From positions 3,674,927 to 3,738,926 of the forward strand of contig NC_057925.1 of NCBI RefSeq assembly GCF_018873765.1: DNA of 64,000 nt. Direction: 5' to 3'. The notes beneath the pieces were generated by a model, which worked only from the letters and a program-made list of their open reading frames with translations, ran no database searches and had not been told where the DNA came from. The DNA comes from Telopea speciosissima. Its lineage: Eukaryota > Streptophyta > Magnoliopsida > Proteales > Proteaceae. Positions within the stretch are counted from its first letter, which is position 1; each line of letters begins with the position of its first letter. Shown piece by piece: positions 55,407 to 64,000 of the stretch. The translations under genes and the position numbers were made by a program.

Positions 55407-56317
55407 ATAAAATTAAAATCTTTTTGTACACACAAGCGGTGTAATATGTGAAACAACTTGTGTAGAACAGTCTTTATTTCTTTCCATAGGATTCTTGTCT
55501 TGTTCTAGTAGGTCCTCTTTTTGCTACGGAAGTACGGAACTATCCATACCTTGTAATAATTATGAGTCTGTGCAACCTCTCTCGACTCATCTGGAGTTGG
55601 TTGGACGGCCATTGTATCTCATCATAGTTTTAGCTCATGGTATAGGAACTGTATCGGGAAGTTTACAAAAAAATAAATTTGGATAGGCATCAATCGATCT
55701 AGATTGATTGTATCGAACGTTTTTGTCCAAAAAAATATCAATACCAACATAGATTTTGATCATTTTACCTTTTATTTATAATGTATCACGAATATAGTAC
55801 CAGTCAGGTATTGATATCGCAGCCAGTCTGGATACTGATTCCTTAAACCCTGGATCTCACAGCTTTGCTGCAAACTCATAGTACAATTTTAGGATTTTTA
55901 TATTTTTAATGAAAATACAGTTTTAGGATTTGGTATCAAATTGTAGGTATCAATTGATTTGTATCAATATCGAATTGATATGGATAGGCTGATAGCTTGA
56001 TACGATACAGATATTTTTTTTGACGATTATTTTTTAAAACTCTTTTTAACTTTTCAGAATAAGACAAGGGTCAATCAATAGAAGCTGTCAAGCTAAATAC
56101 ACCTATAGAGGTGTCATTTAAGTCAATCCCATTAAAATTTGGCATGCTACTTGTAAACAACTTTTTTGATTGAAATTTGACATGAGAGTAGAATACTTAC
56201 TTATGAATAAAATTTGAAATTTGATAATCTGATCTACGCAGATGGACTAAAAAGACAAACAAGTCACATGTTATGAATTCTAATGAAATTACAAGTAGAA
56301 CTGGAATATTAAAATTA
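55407..56317. other. Intergenic, decayed MITE sequence, no gene
   Basis: A hAT-like patch of ATCAATCGATCTAGATTGATTG and TATCAATATCGAATTGATATGG words (about 55690-56030). No coding region supported. Confidence 0.45.
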
Positions 56318-56513
56318 GGGAAAAAGAACGCTAACCAGTTGCGTTGTTAGCGTAGTTCCTACGCCTAGACACAAATCAATGCCTTTTGTGCACAAAAAGA
56401 CTGTTTAACCCCAATGAAATCGAAAATCGTATTCAAACCAATGCCTCTATGCGCATTTTCATTGGCTACTATGTTGGTGTAGGGTTCCACGACCGGTTAG
56501 CGTTCTCTTGCCC
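56318..56513. mobile_element. Mutator-like MITE
   Basis: GGGAAAAAGAACGCTAACC.. to ..GGTTAGCGTTCTCTTGCCC (196 bp). Flanks TTAAAATTA (56309-56317) and TTCAAATTA (56514-56522) match 8 of 9. Confidence 0.8.
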
Positions 56514-56662
56514 TTCAAATTAATAGGTAAAACAATTAGTTGTTCATTCACCATTCTACTTTCTTTAAAAATAATATCTTATGCCATCAATTGATTTATT
56601 TAAACAAAGATGTGGCGTAGAAGGAGCAGGTGGGTATGTCTCATCATTTCTATATATAATAT

Positions 56663-56809
56663 AGGCAAGAGATCTCTACTTGGTGGCATAGTCTCTACAC
56701 AAGCATTTAGGCCACTGGGTGAGCACGTCTGGGTATCTACCCAGGGGATAGAGGCGTCATCTCATAGTGCAGGACATAGAAAACACCACCAAGTAGAGAT
56801 CTTTTTCCT
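56663..56809. mobile_element. Mutator-like MITE (9-bp target duplication ATATAATAT)
   Basis: A 147-bp palindrome AGGCAAGAGATCTCTACTTGG.. to ..CCAAGTAGAGATCTTTTTCCT, with perfect 9-bp repeats ATATAATAT at 56654-56662 and 56810-56818 and about 24-bp arms with few mismatches, the best preserved of the group. Confidence 0.9.
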
Positions 56810-56818
56810 ATATAATAT

Positions 56819-57207
56819 AAATGAAGAGGAAAAAGAAAATAAGGAAGCCTAAAGAAAATTACAAGTATAGTCATACATTAGTATCTTTGAGAGCAAATTC
56901 CATCATTAGAAAAATCGAGTGAGATTGAATCTTTGACTAAACTAACAAACACATGAGTAGATGACTAGGAATAGCCTTCAATCCTCCTCCCCCACCCTCA
57001 AAAAAATTATTAACTAAGTATAATAGAAAACATAAGATAATCTCGCTTTCTTGTTTTTTTTAACAAATCCACTGAGGGAGAAATTTTATAAAGCTTCATA
57101 GAGCAAGAAGAGATGTACAATCTATAGGAGATCCTCAAGAAAAAAAAATTGTCAGAGTCCCTGATAAAGGTAACTCACAAACCATTTCAAAATAGAATGG
57201 ACATGTA
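56819..57207. other. Intergenic, no gene recognised
   Basis: AT-rich, nothing assignable. Confidence 0.5.
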
Positions 57208-57224
57208 CATTTTCTGACCTACTT

Positions 57225-58373
57225 TTTTTTTTTTTTTTTGGCAGAAAAGAGGGTTATTCATTCATGCGCGCCCAATGCCAAACAAAGGAAAACAAAATAC
57301 ATAAGATAGATAGACAGCATGATAAACACAAGATATGGATATACGATATTCAAAACCAAGGAGTGGAAATTGACCCAGTCTCACATGCCATTGACTTGAT
57401 CATCCAGAGGAGGGGATGGATCACAATCATAGCCCTAGAGAAAAAGCTGTAGACACAGCCAAAGATAAGCGCATGCACATACATGCCAATAGAGGGGGGC
57501 CCATACACGCCGAACAAACCAAGAACACCAGACCCCCCATGCGTGCCGCTACGCTGCCACAGTCTACTTTCAAACAAACCTGCTAAAAAGACAAAGTTCT
57601 GTTGGATCGACGAGTGGAGCTTCAATAGACAGTTAAAAAACCATCTGGAATGTTGTCACTACCTACTTTCGAACAGATCTTCAAGGATCTGTTGGATCGG
57701 CGAGTGGAGATTCGTTCGGCGATAGGACAGGTATGGTGAAGGTAGAACAGTGGCTGGAATTTTTGAGTCGACGATAAACTCAGTGTCACCAGCACCTGGG
57801 TCAACAACACCAGCAAACAGACAAACAAAGAAAATGGAAAAGACGGGGCGGTAATGAACCTTGAAAAAAGGGGTGGGTTCATCGTCATCATCGTCGGTAT
57901 CATCACCAACGAGTCCAAGGATCATGGTGAACGGAGCAAAAAAGGAGAAAAGAAGTAGTACACGCACAAACGACGGAGGAGAGACACGCCCAAACGGCGG
58001 ATAAAAAAACATGCACAAATGGCGGAGAAGGGTTTCTGTCAAGCAAACTTGATTTCTAGGTAGAACAGAAACAAGCAAAACAGCAGCACGAGGTCAAGAG
58101 CGTATATGCTCAGCTAGACAAAGTATCGAACACCTTATGTGCAACAGTCGCAGGAAACTTCAACATATAGCGCTTGAGCTTCCAACCCCTTAATTACCGA
58201 AGAAATTTCTCAGGTGAAAACTAAAACTTGAATGCCTGAGACCCTGAAACGTCTTCCACAAGTCTTCATCGACTCTAGCCCTCAAATCCCTTTTCGATCT
58301 CTCGAACTTCAACAATCCTTATTTTGTCTCTATAGGACCTTCGGCCTTTCTCTTACAGACTTCGTCTTCAAAG
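57225..58373 (-). mobile_element. Poly(A)-tailed retroinsertion with 17-bp target duplication, content unknown
   Basis: The 17-bp direct repeat CATTTTCTGACCTACTT occupies 57208-57224 and 58374-58390. The left end is a T run (to 57239), the poly(A) tail of a minus-strand transcript. Inside, on the minus strand, a pyrimidine-rich leader has repeated CCGCC(A/G)TTTG.GC(A/G)TG words (about 57955-58030). A 139-codon frame (58078-57659) contains GDDTDDDDDEPTPFF. A shorter in-frame ATG at 57924 starts ..MILGLVGDDTDD. No RT or endonuclease motif is visible. It could be a processed retrocopy or a LINE-mobilised non-autonomous element. No family recognised. Confidence 0.8.
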
Positions 58374-58390
58374 CATTTTCTGACCTACTT

Positions 58391-58820
58391 ATAAAAATAA
58401 AGAAGAAACAAGACTCAAAACAAGTTTGTAGCATCTTGATATCTACAAGAAAATTTATTTTAGGGAGAGGGTTTTCATTAGATGTCAGAGTGTAGTTTTG
58501 CACCAATATTGGTGACAAATCGTGAGGAGAGAATGTGGAGTCCATGGGTGGGATATGAGAGGATATGCGCAAGAAACTGCATACCAGCGTCGTGTGCTTT
58601 TTTTTTCCCTTTGTCTATTAAAAACTACTTTTTGAAAATTGAGGATAAAATATGATTTGCAGTGGTCAAAATTTATGTTTTTCTTCCCACAGTCCATTAT
58701 CCAATTGGAACTTACCACGTATTATGTTTAAGCCACCATCAATCCGAATTTGAATTGGTTGGAAATCAATCAGAATTGGAGGAAAATGAGATGAAGATGA
58801 AAACGATAGATATTTTTTTT
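58391..58820. other. Intergenic, no gene recognised
   Basis: AT-rich DNA between two insertions. Nothing assignable. Confidence 0.5.
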
Positions 58821-60301
58821 GAAAAATTACATTGTCACCCCCTGAGGTTTATATTAAATACAAAATGACCTTTTATGTTTTTAAATTATACAACCACACC
58901 CCCTGAGGTTTGGTTAGTTGTTACGGACAACCCCACTCCGTAATATCATTCCCGCTAAATAGTACGGTATTGATAATTCATGATTTAAAGTGATTAATAT
59001 ATCCCTAATTGCTCAAATTTTTTTTTTCTAATTTTACCCTGGACTTAATGGGACCCACCCCATCACCATCCCTTCTTCTTCTTCTTCTTCTTCTTTGCAA
59101 CCCCACTGGTCCCACCACCTGCTGCAACCCAACCCACCCGCCCCTACCCCTACCCCCTGCAACCTAACAACACCACCACCACACCCCACCCCACCCTCCC
59201 TCCCTTCCCTCTCCCTTTGTTCCTTCCTCGTCTACAACTCTCCGGCCCTCTCAAATTCAGAGAAAGACACGAGTTTTTTACTGGGTCCGCGTGATCGTCA
59301 AATCTCTCATCCTCTACCTCAGTTGGTGGTGTTAATTAATATCATCTGCCTTGAGTTTCTTGTCTTTAAAGAATCAGAGACTCTCTCTAACTGAGTCCCC
59401 TCTTCCCGTAGCAGAAATTCCAAACGGAGACGTGAAGGGTCTGCTGGTTTGATGTACTCTGCGATTTTACAAATGTTATTTGGTCAACAAGATTTGCCCT
59501 AAAAAGGAAAGGGAAAATTGAAAAAGTTTGTTGTCTCTTCTGGTTTAGTAAGGTAAGAAATGCAGACGGCGACACGGCTCTTATCCAGATTCATCAACCA
59601 ATATCCCTATTCTTCAAGACCCATCTCTAAGATCCATCTCAAATGCCAAAATCCAACCTTCCGGATTGTCCTCAGATTTATCTCTCGTAGCCTGTCAAAA
59701 GGTTTTTTTCACAACCAACGACACCAGCAGATCTGAGACAGTCCTTGCACTTTTTGACACCTATGAATTGCCCAAACCCCAAATCTCAAAGCTCATTACC
59801 ATGTACCCATCATTGCTCTTTGATAATCCTGACAATACCTTACAACCCAAATTAAAATTTTTCTCTAACATGGGGATTTCAGGCCCTAATCTTGCAAATA
59901 TCCTCTGCAGGGACCAAGCATTTTGGATTGCAGCTTGGAAGACCATGTTATCCCTTTGGTCAACTTCCTTAGATCGACCAGATTTGCAAGGAGACGAGAG
60001 CAGGCAGAAATCCAGAGGTTGGAGCGGCAGTGCAAGCAGAAATCTGCTCTCGTCTTTATGCCCTTTACTTTCAGAGAGTTCCTCCCTTGCAGATCGGCCA
60101 GAGAGGAGCAGAAAGAGTAAAATTTGAATTTCCCATTGAGTATTATCAGAATATTAGAAGAAGGCAAAGTTGGTATTTAAAATGTATTATTTAATATCGT
60201 TCATTTGCCGTATACTCAGAGGTATGGTTGTATAATTTAAAAACATAAGGGGTCGCTCTGCATTTAATACAAACTTCAGAAGATAATAGTGTAATTTACC
60301 C
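58821..60301. mobile_element. Mutator-like element carrying a host gene fragment (Pack-MULE-like)
   Basis: Long terminal inverted repeats of roughly 90-100 bp: left 58821-58914 and right 60213-60301. They share, in opposite orientation, AAATTACA.T, GAGGTTT/GAAGTTTGTATTAAAT.C and TTATGTTTTTAAATTATACAACCA. Between them lie a CTT microsatellite (about 59078-59096), a leader, an mTERF-like fragment (59560-59929), and an inverted repeat (GCAGAAATC..ACGAGAGCAG arms, about 59985-60050). T-rich flanks hide the expected 9-bp duplication. Confidence 0.7.
59560..59929 (+). pseudogene. mTERF-family gene fragment
   Basis: An ATG at 59560 opens MQTATRLLSRFINQYP, resembling an organelle-targeting N-terminus. 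After a frameshift near 59690-59700 the reading continues SETVLALFDTYELPKPQISK, LITMYPSLLFDNPDNTLQPK and LKFFSNMGISGPNLANIL, ending at QAFW. This is the first mTERF helical repeat region of plant mTERF proteins, which act in mitochondria or plastids on organelle transcripts. The rest of the protein is absent. The fragment lies inside a Mutator-like element and is probably captured. An open frame runs 59666-60127 but its last third is not mTERF. Confidence 0.75.
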
Positions 60302-60310
60302 TTTTTTTTT

Positions 60311-60520
60311 TTCTTCAAGGGGAGTAGTTTACGAATCTTTATCCCCTTCAATTTCTGCCTGCTCCAATTCCTCCAATTCCTCATATAGGAGCGGAAATGA
60401 CCCCTTACCCCCTGCCTGAACACATTGCCCAAGGTGGAGTAGGGTGGTCATTTCCGCTCCTATATGAGGAATTGGAGAAAATTGAAGTGGACAAGGAATT
60501 GGAGGTGATAATTATTCAAT
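60311..60520. mobile_element. Palindromic MITE
   Basis: Arms CCAATTCCTCATATAGGAGCGG (60374-60395 area) and CCGCTCCTATATGAGGAATTGG are nearly perfect. Outer arms TTTATCCCCTTCAATTTCTG / AATTGAAGTGGACAAGG. The loop carries CCTGAACACATTGCCCAAGG, the core shared with 14635 and 51680. Confidence 0.75.
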
Positions 60521-61299
60521 AGCTTACTCTCATTTTTTTTTTGTGGAGGGGTGTAAATATGTAATCAAAGAGAGAAAATAATAGCTAAAAAGTGGGATTT
60601 CCTCTATTTTTGACTGATTCAGCTTTCATCGTACATAATTGGCTTAAATCAAAATCAACCATCATAAATTCTAATTCAAATATAGAAATTTAATCAATTT
60701 CCAATCTGATTTTTGAAACTTATCCAAACTAAATCAAACTACTGCGTTAGCACTAATGCCACCAAGCAACTATGAGCTAGCTGATCAACTACCACCAGTG
60801 CCTTGACTCTGTTAGGGTTGTAGTAAAAAAAGCCTTACTCAGGGTGGTCGTAGATCACAAACACATAATAGTGGTTGTAGATCAGCTTGACCATTGTTTC
60901 TTTGGTCTAAGATCAGCCAGGGTGCAGAAAGACTTGCTTGTTACTCGTGCCACAAATAGGTGTTCATTCCTTGTTTGGTTCTTGCTTGGTCCAACTCATA
61001 ATTCACTTCTGACCCCGTGCTCGATAGTCCAACCGTAGTGATGTTAATTGTGGTTACTTCCATAAGTAGTTTAGTCCATCTTTATTCCATTTCATATATA
61101 TCCGAGGATCCACATAGCCCTCGATTTATATGTTATTTATCCATTCTTACTTTTTTATGCCAATGTTGGTGAATGGAGATATAAGTAAAGATTTTACACA
61201 AAAATGTTCTCATTGAATTCACTCATTTTTAATCATTACGCAGAGTTATAAAAATTTATAAGCATAAGCCCGAAAATATTTAGCCAAATATGAACGGAC
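60521..61299. other. Intergenic, no gene recognised
   Basis: AT-rich DNA. No coding or element structure supported. Confidence 0.5.
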
Positions 61300-61470
61300 T
61301 GAGCTACTCTCTTGGGAGCCCAACGTTCAGAGAGTGCCCAGGGGGTATCCAGCCGTTGGGTTGTGCCGCATACATCCCGATGGCTGACTAAACAGGATCA
61401 GGATGTGTGCGGCACAACCCAGCCGTTGGATGCCTCTTGAGCGCTGAGCTCGTTGGAGAGGAGCCGGATC
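61300..61470. mobile_element. Palindromic MITE (GAGCC-ended family)
   Basis: Inner arms ATCCAGCCGTTGGGTTGTGCC and GGCACAACCCAGCCGTTGGAT are almost perfect around CATCCCGATGGCTGACTA. Outer arms CTCTCTTGGGAGCCCAACG / CGTTGGAGAGGAGCC. Sister of 51164-51345. Confidence 0.75.
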
Positions 61471-61837
61471 CAATATTAACAAACACAATTTCATTTTCTT
61501 TTCATTTATTCTTTTCCTAAAAATGATTCTAATTCCGATTCTAATTGCCCATATGAACAACATAAGAAGAGAACCAGAGCAAGCACAGATACTCACCGGA
61601 ACAGAGATCTCTCAGGTCGTCTGACCAACCTTGATCTGAAACTACTAATTCTGCAAATCTGATCCCAAGTCTTAAAACCATGGACAAAATTACTGGCACT
61701 AAGTGCAACAAGTAAAACAACCTTAAACAGTAAAAAGAATCTGTGTTAGACATTTAGACCTCACCAAGACGCCAAATAAAGGTTTACCCAAAAAAGAAAA
61801 AGAAAAAGACACCAACAAGTCTTTAGTTAAGGGTGCC
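61471..61837. other. Intergenic, no gene recognised
   Basis: Short minus-strand frames (61541-61753, 61327-61596) have no recognisable relatives. Confidence 0.45.
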
Positions 61838-62095
61838 AATTGTTCTCGTTACTTAATGGTTTGGGCACTAAAGAGTTAGGATTAAAATCGGACCAATAAG
61901 TTAATTGGTTCCAAACCTAAGATCCAGGACCACTAACTAATGTGTGGATCAATTCTAATTCTTAATCGATTCCAAACAGTCCAAAATAAAATAAAATAAA
62001 AAAGTTACCTAAGTACAAGCAACATGCATTCAATAATCCATATTGCCTCTTGTTTTATCAATTAATAAGTAGAAACATTACCACCCTTGCAAATT
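61838..62095. mobile_element. MITE-like element with AGGGTGCCA / ACCACCCTT ends
   Basis: Begins AGGGTGCCAATTG and ends TTACCACCCTT, with AATTGGTTCC/CGATTCCAAAC words, like 15321-15858. Confidence 0.5.
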
Positions 62096-62162
62096 AGAAT
62101 TTCATGTTTGTTAACATTTCAAATGGACTTTTAAATTAACAGTCGAATCTTTGTTAAAACAA

Positions 62163-62322
62163 TATATGATAGGGGATTGCTACCAAGTTGTGTGGCCCTT
62201 ACACCAACTTAGGGGCCAATGGGATCATACACACAAGCATCCAAGGAGAGGGGCAAGATGATCATTTCACTTCCCCATGTGAGAGGGCACAGGAGACGTT
62301 ATCGTACAACATTCTTTTTCCC
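62163..62322. mobile_element. Mutator-like MITE, flanks degraded
   Basis: GGGGATTGCTACCAAG.. to ..CATTCTTTTTCCC with interior GTGGCCCTTACACCAACTT and GGGGCCAATGGG, the same family as 12269 and 37079. No 9-bp duplication is visible. Confidence 0.65.
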
Positions 62323-62529
62323 AAAGATACATGATAAAAGAGGTACCAATCAAAATTAAAAGAATTGGAAAAATAAAGGACTTGACCTTAGCTCTCATGA
62401 CCTTTAGTCTTAAGAATTATATAATATGTAAAAAGGCTCTCTAAGCCTAAGTGTACATTGCACCTCTTCACATGCAATATTTTATTGATTTAAAAGAGAA
62501 AAGATAGAGAGAAAATAATGATTTAAAAC

Positions 62530-62690
62530 AAACATTAGCTCGAATGGTCGATGGCATGTCAATTGAGTGCATCGCCCCCAGGAGGTCAAGGGATCGACTT
62601 CTCCTTGTTGCCATTATTAGTCAAATTATGACTCCAATCTTGGTAGTTGTAGATTCCCTCCCCTCTTCTCCACAATGATAGTTCTCTTGT
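62530..62690 (+). repeat. tRNA-derived SINE
   Basis: TAGCTCGAATGGTCGATGG is an A-box-like motif and GGTCAAGGGATCGACTTC a degenerate B box, about 50 bases apart. The sequence continues into a short unrelated body. Not a functional tRNA. Confidence 0.5.
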
Positions 62691-62960
62691 AGTTGGTAAC
62701 TAAAGCCCCATTGGGCAGATAGGACCGAAAAAAGGCAGTTCTAGTCTTGGCCCAACACAAAAAAAAAAAGGGGACACCAACTAAAAGTTATACAACTCTA
62801 AACAGCCAGAACCCAAGAAAATGAATTATGCATAAACCACAAAACCCAAAAGAAGGGTATCATGTAATTTGAGAGGGGGAATACCCATAGAAAATGATAA
62901 ATTGTTACAAAATACTAAACCCCCCAAACCACTACATAATTTACAGAAGAAGCTATCGAT
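62691..62960. other. Intergenic, no gene recognised
   Basis: Nothing assignable. It may be part of the 3' region of the bromodomain-type gene to the right. Confidence 0.45.
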
Positions 62961-63175
62961 CAAGGTTTCAAAACACTGAACATCGAATCGGGGAATCGGA
63001 TCGATCCATGGTGATTTCAATTCGAATGGTCTCAAAAAGATCCTAAAATCGGCCTCACAGATTGAAAACTCACAGATTCCAATGTTTTGAACATTGAATT
63101 GGCTGTATCAAATCAGCCAAAACCGGGACGATTCCGATGCGATTCACCATCCGATTCCCGAAATTTAAAACGGTG
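62961..63175. mobile_element. hAT-like MITE just downstream of the bromodomain-type gene
   Basis: Ends CAAGGTTTCAAAACAC and, reversed, CACCGTTTTAAATTTCG match the CAAGGTTTAAAA termini of the other hAT-like MITEs. The interior has GAATCGG/CCGATTC words. The flanks (CTATCGAT, CTATCATC) agree only partly. It ends 18 bp from the stop codon at 63194, so it probably lies in the 3' UTR. Confidence 0.6.
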
Positions 63176-63193
63176 CCTATCATCAAATCACCT

Positions 63194-64000
63194 TCACCTC
63201 CGTGCTCGTTTCCTCGACTGCCTCGAAGCCACCACCTCTGTATGTACAAGTTCTCTCGTCCGTTTCGATGGGGCTGGTGGAGGCAGAGGCGGTGGAGCCG
63301 TCGCTCTCTTTGGTGGTCTTCCGACGCTCCTCTTCACGGGACTGCTCTGATTCGCTGCTTGTTTCCCAGCTGAGCTTTGCCGGCCACCATGGTCCTTACG
63401 CCCGTCACCCTTACCTCCACCTCTCTTCTGACCCACCCCCGCTTCACCACCACCACCACCATCTTTGTCATTGTTAGAATTGTTCACCGAGTTCTTCAAC
63501 GACTCCAGTAGCGTCCCGTTAGAATTCCGTTTCATCCTATTCAAGAAATTCGCTGCGCTTCGTTTCTTGGCGACTGCCGCTGTATTGTTGCTCTTTCTCT
63601 CCGTCTTCGGTTCTTCGTCACGGGCCGACCGTTTACTGGCCGAGCCAGAATTCGGACCAGGAGTGGAGTTTTGGCTTGAACCGGTGTTCAGATTCTTGTT
63701 GGTGTTAGTAGTCTTGGTGCGGCTCTTGCTGCGTGTTCTCGAGCTTCTGGCTCCCAAGGCTGACCTCTCTCGCGTCCTCTTCTTTGTGAGGTTCTGATCC
63801 TCAACCACATTGGCAGACGAATCGGATCGCTTCCGGTCGGAAACTTGCTTCTCGTCTGCCTCTGCTGCAACAGCTCTCTGCTCTCCTTTTTTATCTACAA
63901 CAGCAGACGATGCCTTTGTCGAGATCGAACTACGCTTTCGGCAGGCGATGATCGGACCAGAAGACTTGGGTTTCACGAGCTCCAGAGGTTCCGGTTCCGG
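63194..64000 (-). CDS. C-terminal part of a plant bromodomain-type nuclear protein with AT-hook (partial)
   Basis: Open to the right edge without a start, 268 residues, stop TGA at 63196-63194. It begins PEPLELVKPKSSGP, then IIACRKRSSISTKASSA, a long Lys/Arg/Ser-rich region, NFLNRMKRNSNGTLLESLKN, a poly-Gly stretch, KRSVGRPPKRA (AT-hook-like GRPPK core), Pro-rich sequence and KRARR at the end. This order (CRKRSSIS, FLNRMKRNS..LL..LK, SVGRPPK) is what I recall for the C-terminus of plant DNA-binding bromodomain proteins of the AT2G44430 group. The bromodomain itself would lie outside the window, so the name rests on the tail. Expected role is chromatin reading in the nucleus. Confidence 0.75.
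   Translation of the reverse strand, partial: PEPEPLELVKPKSSGPIIACRKRSSISTKASSAVVDKKGEQRAVAAEADEKQVSDRKRSDSSANVVEDQNLTKKRTRERSALGARSSRTRSKSRTKTTNTNKNLNTGSSQNSTPGPNSGSASKRSARDEEPKTERKSNNTAAVAKKRSAANFLNRMKRNSNGTLLESLKNSVNNSNNDKDGGGGGEAGVGQKRGGGKGDGRKDHGGRQSSAGKQAANQSSPVKRSVGRPPKRATAPPPLPPPAPSKRTRELVHTEVVASRQSRKRARR

Noticed and set aside
63202-63797. Plus-strand open frames over the bromodomain-type tail
   Set aside because: They are antisense shadows of a minus-strand frame with recognisable nuclear-protein motifs and an AT-hook.

Overview
The window is nuclear DNA of a flowering plant. Genes have GT-AG introns, exon content is low, and most of the length is transposable elements: copia LTR elements, large non-autonomous LTR elements, RTE-type LINEs, tRNA-derived SINEs, and many hAT-like and Mutator-like MITEs. 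The protein-coding matches are plant-type. I cannot name the species. The long TE-filled introns would fit a magnoliid or early-diverging eudicot, but that is a guess.

Three genes are recognisable. (1) The first coding exon of a selenoprotein-O-type (SELO/YdiU) gene lies on the minus strand at 8932-9105, and the rest of the gene runs off the left edge. (2) A complete EMSY-LIKE gene (ENT + Agenet/Tudor; EML3 type) lies on the plus strand as ten exons spanning 16417-42774; I could join it in frame to a 494-residue product. (3) The C-terminal part of a plant bromodomain-type nuclear protein with an AT-hook lies on the minus strand at 63194-64000. From memory, SELO and EML3 are neighbours in Arabidopsis (AT5G13030/AT5G13020), and EML4 neighbours a bromodomain gene (AT2G44440/AT2G44430), so this window may preserve the ancestral order. 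A fourth, unrecognised minus-strand gene or transcript may lie between 43.5 and 50.4 kb.

Layout: 1-8.9 kb is probably SELO intron 1. It holds a copia LTR, a copy of LTR family alpha, a possible mitochondrial insertion (about 2.2-4.0 kb), a decayed copia element (copia-A) split by a hAT MITE, and a fragment of another copia element in opposite orientation. The divergent intergenic region (9.2-16.0 kb) has several MITEs, a (CA)111 microsatellite and a solo gypsy-type LTR with its target duplication. EML intron 1 (17.2 kb) holds a nest. LTR element beta contains copia-C, which contains a tandem LTR-internal-LTR-internal-LTR array of family alpha, which itself contains two hAT MITEs; a third hAT MITE splits the copia-C pol region. 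An inverted partial copy of the beta LTR follows. EML intron 6 (6.5 kb) has a solo alpha LTR, a Mutator-like MITE and a LINE RT fragment.

Downstream of EML are a second RTE LINE (11-bp target duplication), a cluster of Mutator-like MITEs with 9-bp duplications, SINEs, a 1.15-kb poly(A)-tailed retroinsertion with a 17-bp target duplication and unknown content, and a Mutator-like element carrying an mTERF gene fragment. I saw no CRISPR array, bacterial operon, rRNA gene or intact tRNA gene.
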